Shown piece after piece: positions 35,396-42,100 of a DNA stretch of 45,487 bases. This DNA comes from DASPTT01 sp035623275 (GTDB lineage Bacteria > Actinomycetota > Acidimicrobiia > Acidimicrobiales > UBA8190): NCBI GenBank assembly GCA_035623275.1, contig DASPTT010000012.1, positions 1 through 45,487 on the forward strand, in the 5' to 3' direction. The position numbers and the translations under genes are program-made. How positions within the stretch are numbered: position 1 is the first letter of the stretch; every line of letters begins with the position of its first letter. The notes under the pieces were generated by a model. It searched no databases. It worked only from the letters and a program-made list of their open reading frames with translations, and was not told where the DNA came from.

Positions 35396-35543
35396 GTGCG
35401 AATCGCCAAGTGGCTCGGCGACGGGGCCATGCTGGTGGGTGTCGGCTCGACGCCCCTGCTCAGCGCCGTCCTCGAGCTCCGCCACCGCGCAGGCCGACCG
35501 TCCTCGCCGATGTCGATCCGCTGCGGCGTCACCCACGGCCGCT
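35396..35543 (+). pseudogene. Remnant of a class III nucleotidyl cyclase
   Basis: About 49 codons in one frame read VRIAKWLGDGAMLVGVGSTP, then LLSAVLELRHR and, after a short loop, MSIRCGVTHG. The stretch AKWLGDGAMLV with the following helix and the IRxGVxHG strand is the central part of actinobacterial adenylate/guanylate cyclase domains. The domain's beginning and end are missing: upstream is the tag promoter and downstream the frame runs into a truncated hydrolase. I read it as a decayed internal fragment left by a deletion. Recognition rests on one motif block, so confidence is moderate. Confidence 0.45.
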
Positions 35544-36117
35544 CTTCGACCGCGTCCTCGGCGACCACCCCCTGGGCGAGCGGCCCTGGCTGCGGCCGCT
35601 GGCCCCGAACTGGATGGTCACCCGTCTCGCTGTCGTCGCCGCCATCGAGCACTTCACGTGCGTGCTCGGGTCCTGGATCATCGAGGACTCGGCCGAGCTC
35701 GACCGGCTCGGTGCCGACCCGACGATGCTGGACCTCTTGCGCTGGCACGGGGCCGAGGAGGTCGAGCACGGCACGGTGGCCTTCGACCTCTTCGAGCACC
35801 TGGCCCACCCCGCGACGCGCTACGTGCGCCGGATCGTCGCCATGCTCGGCGTCTTCCCCGTGCTGGTCCTGTGCTGGGTGGCCGGCACCCGCTTCCTCAT
35901 GCGTCGCGACCCGGCGCTCGCCCCCCGGACGCCACCCTCCCTGCGGGACTTCCTGCACGCGGGGCGCGACGGGCGCCTCCCGACGGCCCGCTCGCTCCTG
36001 CGCGCCGTCGTCGTCTACCTGCGACCCGGGTTCCACCCCGCCACCGAGGGGCGCACGGAGGTTGCACTCGCCTACCTGGCGACATCGGCCGCGACGAGCG
36101 ACGACGGGAGCGCCTGA
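35491..36117 (+). pseudogene. 5'-truncated metal-dependent hydrolase
   Basis: The frame reads RPTVLADVDPLRRHPRPLFD, then MVTRLAVVAAIEHFTCVLGS and RWHGAEEVEHGTVAFDLFEHL, which match the C-terminal two-thirds of the predicted metal-dependent hydrolase family (PF10118 type). The family's N-terminal part, with the first histidine cluster (QExxHxxxH), is absent; instead the cyclase remnant lies upstream in another frame. There is no good start before the ATG at 35614, and no Shine-Dalgarno. A short product from 35614 is possible, but the gene looks broken. Two hydrophobic stretches near the middle (VAMLGVFPVLVLCWVAG) are kept. Confidence 0.55.
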
Positions 36118-36168
36118 GCAGCGACGCCCGATCACCTCGTGCACCAGGACACGGGCGGGATCGACGGT

Positions 36169-36204
36169 CTCGTACGGGGGGATCAGCTCGTACGGGGGAA
36201 TCAG
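36169..36204. repeat. 18-base tandem duplication across the P450 stop codon
   Basis: CTCGTACGGGGGGATCAG (36169-36186) is repeated at 36187-36204 with one change (G to A). The second copy contains the P450 stop, so the duplication gives a second in-frame TGA 18 bases further on. Confidence 0.8.
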
Positions 36205-37475
36205 GCCCGGGTGTGCACCACGACGGGCATGTGGCTGACCCCAGCGTGCTTGTTCGTCCGGAACCGTTCGATGGGCCCGCCCAGCTCGACGCGGTCGAAG
36301 CGATCGAGCATCCCCTCAAGGACGATCCGGATCTCCATGCGGGCCAGACCCGCGCCGAGGCAGAAGTGCGTGCGGGCGCCGAAGGCGAGGTGGGGATTGG
36401 GCGTGCGCGCCACGTCGAAGCGGGACGCGTCGGCGAACACGGTCTCGTCGCGGTTGGCCGACGCCCACCACAGGGTGACCTTGTCGCCGGCGCGCACCGG
36501 GATCCCCCCGACGGAGACGTCACGGGTGGCGGTCCGGCGGTTGTAGAGCGTCGGGCTCGACCAGCGCAGGATCTCCTCGACGGCGGCGGGAAGCAGCGAC
36601 CGGTCCTCCTGCAGCCGCGCCCATTGCTCGGGGTGCGCGATCAGCGCGTCGAGGCCGAGCGCGATGGCATTGCGGGTCGTCTCGCTCCCGGCCGTCACCA
36701 GCAGGCTGAAGAACATGAGCAGCTCGAGCTCCGACAGCGGCTCGCGTCGGCCGCCGGGTCCCTCGATCCGGGCACCGGCCACGGCGCTCAGCAGGTCGTC
36801 CTCGGGCCGGGCGCGCTTCTTCGCCATCAACGCCTCGCCGTAGGCGGCCATCGCGGCCGCCGCCTCGGCCGCGGCCGGGCTCGACTCCCCCAGCTCGCGC
36901 CCGTCGTGGTCCAAGGTGGCGTTCGACCACGCCATCAGGTCGTGGCGGTCGTCCTCGGGGACGCCCATCAGCATGGCCGTGGCCTGCAGCGGCAGCTCCA
37001 CGGCGACGTCGGTGAGGAAGTCGCACCGCCCGCGGCGCGCCACGTCGTCGAGGATCCGTCCCGTGCGCGTCCGCAATTCGGGCTCGAGCGCGGCCAGGGC
37101 GCGCGGCGCGACCGACGGCGTGGCCAGCCGCCGGATGCGGCGGTGCCGGGGATCGTCGAGCATGTTGAGCAGCACGCCCGCGGCGAACCCCACCGGCAGG
37201 TCCTGGATCAGCGTGCCCCCACCCGCGGCGCCCGGCGCCGATTCCGACGAGAAGGTGGCCGCGTCCCCCGCGACCTCGAGCACCACGTCGTGGCGGCTCG
37301 CCACCCAGAACCCCACCCCGTCGGGGGTGTGGCCGGTGGGGCGGTGCCACCACAACGGCGCGCCGGCGCGCAAGGTGGCGAACACGTCCTCGGGAACGCC
37401 CGTGGCGAACAGGTCGAGGTCCGTGAGGTCGATCTCGGGCGAGGCCGCCGCCTCCGGGGCCTCCTGCGCCGGCAT
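36201..37475 (-). CDS. Cytochrome P450
   Basis: A 424-residue soluble bacterial P450. The I-helix motif is AGSETTRNA, the ExxR pair is in EEILR, and the heme loop FGARTHFCLGAGLAR holds the proximal Cys372; the usual second Gly of FGxGxHxC is Arg, a variant seen in some actinobacterial families. GVLLNMLDDPRHRRIRRLATPSVAPR resembles steroid- and fatty-acid-type CYPs such as CYP124/125/142 families. Ferredoxin and reductase partners are not adjacent. ATG 37475; a CACGCT hexamer 6 bases upstream is a poor -10. Divergent from the patatin gene. Confidence 0.9.
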   Translation of the reverse strand: MPAQEAPEAAASPEIDLTDLDLFATGVPEDVFATLRAGAPLWWHRPTGHTPDGVGFWVASRHDVVLEVAGDAATFSSESAPGAAGGGTLIQDLPVGFAAGVLLNMLDDPRHRRIRRLATPSVAPRALAALEPELRTRTGRILDDVARRGRCDFLTDVAVELPLQATAMLMGVPEDDRHDLMAWSNATLDHDGRELGESSPAAAEAAAAMAAYGEALMAKKRARPEDDLLSAVAGARIEGPGGRREPLSELELLMFFSLLVTAGSETTRNAIALGLDALIAHPEQWARLQEDRSLLPAAVEEILRWSSPTLYNRRTATRDVSVGGIPVRAGDKVTLWWASANRDETVFADASRFDVARTPNPHLAFGARTHFCLGAGLARMEIRIVLEGMLDRFDRVELGGPIERFRTNKHAGVSHMPVVVHTRA

Positions 37476-37562
37476 GCCGACAGCGTGCCACGACGGGCGC
37501 CGGTTCCGAGGTTGGGTCCTTCGGCTCTCGCCGGGGGCCACCACCGGCGGGACGATGGGACC

Positions 37563-38714
37563 ATGTTGGGGACGGTCCTCGACATCTTCCGGCTCCGCCA
37601 GGTGTTCGACATGGCCGTCCGGGCGCGGCAGTTCGTCGCCGCGGGCGCCCGGGAGGACGCGGCCTTCCTGCTGGCAGCGCGGCGGGCGGCCGCGCCGCTG
37701 CCCTTCGAGCGCTCGGCACCGGTGCCGGTGCGGCCCACCTTCCCGCCCCTGCAGCGGCGCCCCCTTGCCGGATTCGACGGCCGCCGGGTGGCCGTGGTGG
37801 CCACCGGCGGGAGCGGTGCGCTGGCCTCGGTGGTGGGCGTGGCCCGGGCCATGGAGGAGTCGGGCATCACCCCCGCGGTGATCTCCCTGTGCTCGGGCTC
37901 GGCCCTCTTCGGCTTTCCCGTCGCCGCCGGGCTGTCGGCCGACACGGTCGCCGACTTCGTGTCGCGCCTGTCGCCCGTCGACTACGTCGACATCGACTGG
38001 CGCACGCTGGCCACGCTCCTCCCCCGGCTCGCACGGGGGTTCGGCGGGCTGCTCCACGGGGACCGGCTCGAGGCGACCTACCGGCGGCTGCTCGGCGACA
38101 TCACGCTGGCCGAGATGCCCATCCCCGCCTACGCACCGATCTGGAACATCGAGACCAACCGCACGGAGTACCTGGGTCCCACGACCTATCCCGACATGCC
38201 CGTGGCCCGCGCCGTGCGCATGGCGGTGGCGCTGCCCCTGTTCTTCGACCCCGTCCTCCTCGACGGCGGCTATTGGTGCGACGGCGGCATCGTCGACATC
38301 TTCCCCGTGCACCCGGTGCTCGACCTCGAGAAGCCCTGCGACCTGGTGCTGGCGGTCAACGGCTTCTACCCCCCGGGATTCCAGGGCGAGGACCAGCGCG
38401 GATGGCGCGAGCGCCCGCTGAGCATCCTCGACATCGCGGCACAGATCCGCACGGCGCAGCAGGCGCAACTGGCCCGGGAGAACCTGGCGCGGCTCGAGGG
38501 TGCGAGCGAGGTGGTCCTGCTCGAGCCGGTGGACTACGGCGTGGTGGCGGGCCTCGGCTTCTACATGGAGTTCCTCGACACCTCCGACTGGCCGGCGTTC
38601 ATGCGCAACGGGCGCCAGAGCGCACTGCGGGCGCTGCGGGCCACGCGGCCCGGCCCGGCCACGGGCGCCACGGCCCGGCCGCGGTCCACGCCGAGCCCGG
38701 CACCGGGGGCGTAG
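37563..38714 (+). CDS. Patatin-like phospholipase
   Basis: A 383-residue patatin-fold lipid hydrolase. The oxyanion loop is ATGGSGAL (80-87). At the nucleophile elbow the protein has SLCSGSALFG, so GxSxG is replaced by LCSGS, with Ser111 as the likely nucleophile. The dyad Asp240 lies in WCDGGIVDIFP (DGG motif). WNIETNRTEYLG and ARAVRMAVALPLFF also fit the fold. The C-terminus is Pro/Ala/Arg-rich. ATG 37563 has GACGAT 6 bases before it, near the leaderless pattern but lacking the first T. The P450 gene is divergent. Lipid substrate unknown. Confidence 0.82.
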   Translation: MLGTVLDIFRLRQVFDMAVRARQFVAAGAREDAAFLLAARRAAAPLPFERSAPVPVRPTFPPLQRRPLAGFDGRRVAVVATGGSGALASVVGVARAMEESGITPAVISLCSGSALFGFPVAAGLSADTVADFVSRLSPVDYVDIDWRTLATLLPRLARGFGGLLHGDRLEATYRRLLGDITLAEMPIPAYAPIWNIETNRTEYLGPTTYPDMPVARAVRMAVALPLFFDPVLLDGGYWCDGGIVDIFPVHPVLDLEKPCDLVLAVNGFYPPGFQGEDQRGWRERPLSILDIAAQIRTAQQAQLARENLARLEGASEVVLLEPVDYGVVAGLGFYMEFLDTSDWPAFMRNGRQSALRALRATRPGPATGATARPRSTPSPAPGA

Positions 38715-38723
38715 GCGACGAGG

Positions 38724-39176
38724 TCAGGTGGAGGGAGGCGCGCCGGCGAAGAGGTGCCGGCTCACGTCGCCCATGAGATCGACGCCGAAGCGCCGTTCGC
38801 TGAAACGCCACGCCCCGTCGACCCGGGCGAAGCGGTCGTGGTAGCGGCCGGCCACGATCGGCTGGAGCGCCATCCCCGGCATCGCCTGGAGCACGGTGAA
38901 GTACGAACGCGCCGTGGCCGTCCCCGCCGCCTCGTCCACCTCCAGGATGGTGTTGGTGGTGACGTGCTTGGTGCGCGGTGTGCCGTCGTCGTGACGCATG
39001 GTCGTGGTGTGGAAGAGCTTGCCGATCTCGTGGCGCCCCCGCACGCTCCCCTCCTCGCCGATGGCCCCCAGTGCGGCGTCGGCCAGCAGCTCGGCGACAC
39101 CGTCGAAGTCGCCTGCGTCGACGAGCTCGGCGTAGCGGCCGATGAGGTTCTCGATGGCGCGATCGCTCGCCGTCAC
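38724..39176 (-). CDS. SnoaL-like (NTF2-fold) protein
   Basis: A 150-residue cone-shaped NTF2-fold protein: AIENLIGRYAELVDAGDFDGVAELLAD is the typical first helix pair, RGRHEIGKLF the next, then KHVTTNTILEVD and ARSYFTVLQ strands, ending in GRYHDRFARVDGAWRFSERRF. Members include polyketide cyclases, steroid isomerases and ring-hydroxylase beta-like proteins; no catalytic set is recognised. GTG 39176 has a leaderless -10 (TACGGT, 7 bases). It follows the MerR gene by 25 bases on the same strand but can be transcribed alone. Confidence 0.8.
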   Translation of the reverse strand: MTASDRAIENLIGRYAELVDAGDFDGVAELLADAALGAIGEEGSVRGRHEIGKLFHTTTMRHDDGTPRTKHVTTNTILEVDEAAGTATARSYFTVLQAMPGMALQPIVAGRYHDRFARVDGAWRFSERRFGVDLMGDVSRHLFAGAPPST

Positions 39177-39189
39177 GGGACCGACCGTA
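39177..39189 (-). promoter_or_regulatory. Leaderless-type -10 of SnoaL-like gene
   Basis: TACGGT (39189-39184, minus), 7 bases to GTG 39176. Confidence 0.5.
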
Positions 39190-39201
39190 CCGGAGGTGCG
39201 C

Positions 39202-39993
39202 TCAGGACGCCTCGGTCTGGGTGCGGGTCTCGTGCAGCAGGCGGCCCAGGCGCTCGCGCAGCACCGTCTGGACGCGCCGCTCCATGGCGACGGCCAGCTC
39301 CGCGGCGACGGCCTCGGCGGCGAGCGGCCGCAGCCGGCGCACGACCTCGGTGAGCCGGGGGATCTCGCTGGCCGGGATGGGGTCGCCGACGGGGTCGAAG
39401 ACGTTCGTCACCACCGTGTCGACGAAGAGGGCGGCGACCGCGTCGAGGTCGGCCCGCAGCTGCACGGCCAGCTGCACCGCCGCCTCCAGCGGGATCCCCG
39501 CGGCGACCAGCTCCGCGCCGGCGCGCAGGATCACGGGGCTGCGCACGACGAACCCGTCGGTGGTGGGCTCGAGCAGTCCCATCTCGATGCTCGTCGCTAT
39601 GGACGGCAGCACCTCCGCCGGGTCCGCCGCGCCGAACATGGCGGCGAGGTCGCCGGCGGCGACGACCGTCGGCTCCTCCGACGACCACGGGGCGACGATG
39701 GCGGCCTCCAGGCCGAGGAGCTCGGCCACGTCGGTGCCGGACTCCCATGCGGTGATGAGCTCGCGGATGTTGGCCAGGGTGTAGCCCCGCTCGAGGAGGC
39801 TGGCCACGAGACGCAGGCGGGCCAGGTGCGCCTCCGAGTACAGGCCGACCCGGCCCGCCCGCCGCGGCGGCGGGATGAGCCCCCGGTCCTGGTAGGCGCG
39901 GACGTTGCGGACCGTCGTCCCCGCCAGCCGGGCCAGCTCGTCGATGCGGTACTCGCCCCCGCCCTCGTCCGGATGGCGCGCCTCGACGTTCAC
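39202..39993 (-). CDS. MerR family transcriptional regulator
   Basis: A 263-residue regulator. Residues 15 to about 82 form the MerR winged helix: YRIDELARLAGTTVRNVRAY, then DRGLIPPPRR, GLYSEAHLARLRLVASLLERGYTLANI. The long C-terminal part, mostly helical and without a cysteine cluster, is probably an effector or dimerisation domain. I chose GTG 39993 since TACAGT is 7 bases upstream (leaderless); longer readings would start before the promoter. It is divergent from the AurF-like gene, and a palindrome in that promoter's spacer is the expected MerR site. Effector unknown. Confidence 0.87.
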   Translation of the reverse strand: MNVEARHPDEGGGEYRIDELARLAGTTVRNVRAYQDRGLIPPPRRAGRVGLYSEAHLARLRLVASLLERGYTLANIRELITAWESGTDVAELLGLEAAIVAPWSSEEPTVVAAGDLAAMFGAADPAEVLPSIATSIEMGLLEPTTDGFVVRSPVILRAGAELVAAGIPLEAAVQLAVQLRADLDAVAALFVDTVVTNVFDPVGDPIPASEIPRLTEVVRRLRPLAAEAVAAELAVAMERRVQTVLRERLGRLLHETRTQTEAS

Positions 39994-40006
39994 ATCGACC
40001 ACTGTA
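39994..40006 (-). promoter_or_regulatory. Leaderless-type -10 of merR-type gene
   Basis: TACAGT (40006-40001, minus), 7 bases to GTG 39993. It lies 18 bases from the palindrome in the divergent promoter. Confidence 0.5.
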
Positions 40007-40015
40007 CCATTGATC

Positions 40016-40044
40016 TTGACCTTTCCATTGCCTAATGGCACTAT
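40016..40044 (+). promoter_or_regulatory. Promoter of AurF-like gene with MerR-type spacer palindrome
   Basis: TTGACC (40016-40021), a 17-base spacer, and CACTAT (40039-40044). The spacer contains the perfect inverted repeat CCATT-GCCT-AATGG (40025-40038). MerR proteins bind between -35 and -10, so this is the natural operator for the divergent regulator. Another CCATT lies at 40007-40011. Confidence 0.6.
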
Positions 40045-40079
40045 GGCTGCTGACAAGCAACGCCCCCGGAGGGTCCCAC

Positions 40080-41060
40080 ATGACGACCAGAACCGAGACC
40101 AGGCAAGACGTGTTCGCCGGCATCGTGGCCCGGCTGAGCCGCCAGTCCGTGGACAAGCACTTCGCCGCCTACGAGGACATCGACTGGGACGCCCCCGACA
40201 TGGCCGTCGACGCCCGCGACCCCCGCTTCTGCCTGTCGGTCGACGTGCTCGGGGCGACCGACTGGTATCGGGCCCTCCCCGAGGAGCGCCGGGCCCTCGT
40301 CGGCCTGCACCGGGTGGCCACCGCCATGCAGGTGGGGGCCGAGTTCGAGAACCTCCTCCAGCGCGGCCTGCTCGCCTACGCCTACCGGCTCCCGCCCGAT
40401 GCCCCCGAATTCCGCTACCTGCACCACGAGGTCATCGAGGAGTCCCAGCACTCGATGATGTTCCGGGAATTCGTGCGCCGCTCGCGCACCGACGTCCGGG
40501 GCATGCCGCGATGGGCGAAGGCCGCGGCCGCGGCGGTGGTGCCGCTCAACCGGGTGTTCCCGGAGCTGTTCTTCCTGTTCGTGCTCGGGGGCGAGGACCC
40601 CGTCGACCTGCTCCAGCGCCGCCAGCTGCGCGCCGGCATCGCCCACCCCCTGGTGGAGCGCATCATGCGCATCCACGTGACCGAGGAAGCCCGCCACCTC
40701 TCCTTCGCCCGTCAGTACCTCAAGCTCCACGTGCCCGAGCTGGGATGGGCCCGGCGCCAGGTCCTCTCCTTCGCCGCCCCGGCGCTGCTCGGCGTGATGG
40801 CGCGCCTCATGCTCCTGCCCTCGCCGCAGCTGGTGCACCGATTCGGGGTCCCCCGTCGGGCCCGGCGCCAGGCGTGGCGCAACGGGGGCGCGGCGCTCGT
40901 GCGCGACAGCGTCGGCAAGCCGCGCCGGCTGTGCGTGGAGCTCGGGCTGGTCCACCGCCCGGCACGCGCCCTGTGGCGCCTGCTCGGGATCTGGTCCGAC
41001 GAGCCCGCGCCCGGCGACGGCGAGACGACGGATGCCGGGCGGGCGCCCGCCGCCGCCTGA
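40080..41060 (+). CDS. AurF-type diiron oxygenase
   Basis: A 326-residue helical protein of the p-aminobenzoate N-oxygenase (AurF) group, which use a non-heme diiron centre to oxidise amines or related compounds. Likely ligands are Glu88/Glu90 (QVGAEFENLL), Glu121 and His124 in HHEVIEESQHSMMF, and the EExxH set in IHVTEEARHLSFAR, each on a long helix. AEFENLLQRGLLAYA is typical of the family. ATG 40080 is preceded by GGAGG with 7 bases of spacing, so an upstream ATG at 40035 is rejected. The gene is divergent from the MerR gene and followed by a stem-loop. Substrate unknown. Confidence 0.82.
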   Translation: MTTRTETRQDVFAGIVARLSRQSVDKHFAAYEDIDWDAPDMAVDARDPRFCLSVDVLGATDWYRALPEERRALVGLHRVATAMQVGAEFENLLQRGLLAYAYRLPPDAPEFRYLHHEVIEESQHSMMFREFVRRSRTDVRGMPRWAKAAAAAVVPLNRVFPELFFLFVLGGEDPVDLLQRRQLRAGIAHPLVERIMRIHVTEEARHLSFARQYLKLHVPELGWARRQVLSFAAPALLGVMARLMLLPSPQLVHRFGVPRRARRQAWRNGGAALVRDSVGKPRRLCVELGLVHRPARALWRLLGIWSDEPAPGDGETTDAGRAPAAA

Positions 41061-41067
41061 CGGGACC

Positions 41068-41083
41068 GTCCCGCTCGCGGGAC
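41068..41083 (+). terminator. Stem-loop after the AurF-like gene
   Basis: GTCCCG (41068-41073), loop CTCG, CGGGAC (41078-41083), starting 8 bases after the stop and followed by CTTCTCCCC. An overlapping alternative stem, CGGGAC-C-GTCCCG at 41061-41073, competes. It lacks a true T-run. Confidence 0.45.
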
Positions 41084-41111
41084 CTTCTCCCCTAGGAACC
41101 GCCGCCCCTGG

Positions 41112-41129
41112 TTTCAATACTTTCTGAAG
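41112..41129 (+). promoter_or_regulatory. -10 with overlapping inverted repeat upstream of the ABC exporter operon
   Basis: TTTCA (41112-41116) and TGAAG (41125-41129) are mirror halves (TTCA/TGAA) separated by 8 bases. The candidate -10, TACTTT (41118-41123), lies in the gap. A repressor bound here would block transcription; the operon's GbsR/MarR protein is the obvious candidate. Confidence 0.45.
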
Positions 41130-41146
41130 GAACCAGGAGGTAGCGC

Positions 41147-42100
41147 ATGCCGACGGCGGCCATCCGCACCGAGGGGCTGACGAAGCACTACCGGGAGGTC
41201 GAGGCCCTCGCCGACCTGGACCTCGAGATCGCCGAGGGCGAGGTGGTCGGCTGCCTCGGGCCCAACGGGGCGGGCAAGACCACCACCATCCGGCTCCTGC
41301 TCGGCCTGGCGCGCCCGACGGCCGGGCGGGCCGAGATCTTCGGGCTCGACTGCCAGCGACAGACGGTCGAAGCGCACGAGCGTGTCGCCTACGTCCCGGG
41401 CGAGGCCAATCTGTGGCCGTCGCTGACCGGGGCCGAGACCCTGCACCTGCTCGGCCGGGTCCAGGGCAAGGTCGACACCGCCTATCGCGACGCGCTGGTC
41501 GAGCGCTTCGAGCTCGACCCGTCGAAGAAGGTGCGGGCCTACTCCAAGGGCAACCGGCAGAAGGTGCTGCTCATCGCCGGCCTCATGACCCGCGCCGACC
41601 TCCTCTTGCTCGACGAGCCCACGGCGGGCCTCGACCCGCTCATGGAGCAGGCATTCCGTCACTGCATCCACGAGGCGCGCGACAGCGGGCAGACCGTGTT
41701 CCTCTCGTCGCACATCCTGAGCGAGGTCGAGGCGCTCTGCGACCGCGTGGGGATCCTGCGCGAGGGCCATCTGGTCGAGATCGGGACCCTCGACGAATTG
41801 CGCCACCTCTCGACGCTCACCGTCGAGGCCGTGTTCGACGCCACCCCGCCCGACCTCACCGGGGTGCGCGGGGTCAAGCGCGCCGTGGTCGACGGTCGCC
41901 ACGTCCACCTCGAGATCCAGGGCCCGATCGAGCCGCTCGTCGACGCCCTGGCCGGCACTGGCGTGCGTGAGCTGCTCAGCCGGGAGCCCTCGCTGGAGGA
42001 GCTCTTCCTCGCCCACTACGGGCCCGACGGGGGCGCGCCGGGTCCGGAGGTGCGCCCGACCGAGACGGCCGCGGCGAACGGCGCCGGCGCCCATGACTGA
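41147..42100 (+). CDS. ABC transporter ATP-binding protein (drug/polyketide exporter type)
   Basis: A 317-residue ATPase of the DrrA-like exporter class. Walker A is GPNGAGKT (38-45), the signature motif is the variant YSKGNRQKV instead of LSGGQ, Walker B is LLLLDEPTAGLDP, followed by the switch His in SSHILSEVE. A C-terminal extension of about 90 residues is typical of DrrA proteins. AGGAGG lies 6 bases before ATG 41147, the clearest Shine-Dalgarno in the window. Its stop overlaps the permease ATG by 8 bases. It would power export of a hydrophobic compound. Confidence 0.92.
   Translation: MPTAAIRTEGLTKHYREVEALADLDLEIAEGEVVGCLGPNGAGKTTTIRLLLGLARPTAGRAEIFGLDCQRQTVEAHERVAYVPGEANLWPSLTGAETLHLLGRVQGKVDTAYRDALVERFELDPSKKVRAYSKGNRQKVLLIAGLMTRADLLLLDEPTAGLDPLMEQAFRHCIHEARDSGQTVFLSSHILSEVEALCDRVGILREGHLVEIGTLDELRHLSTLTVEAVFDATPPDLTGVRGVKRAVVDGRHVHLEIQGPIEPLVDALAGTGVRELLSREPSLEELFLAHYGPDGGAPGPEVRPTETAAANGAGAHD

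Noticed and set aside
35396..36238. Long frame starting with the cyclase-like peptide as one intact gene
   Set aside because: After about 50 codons the frame turns into Ser/Ala/Arg-rich shadow of the hydrolase frame, so it is not a continuous protein.
40035..40079. Upstream ATG/longer N-terminus of the AurF-like protein
   Set aside because: That ATG overlaps the promoter -10; the ATG at 40080 has a well-spaced GGAGG.
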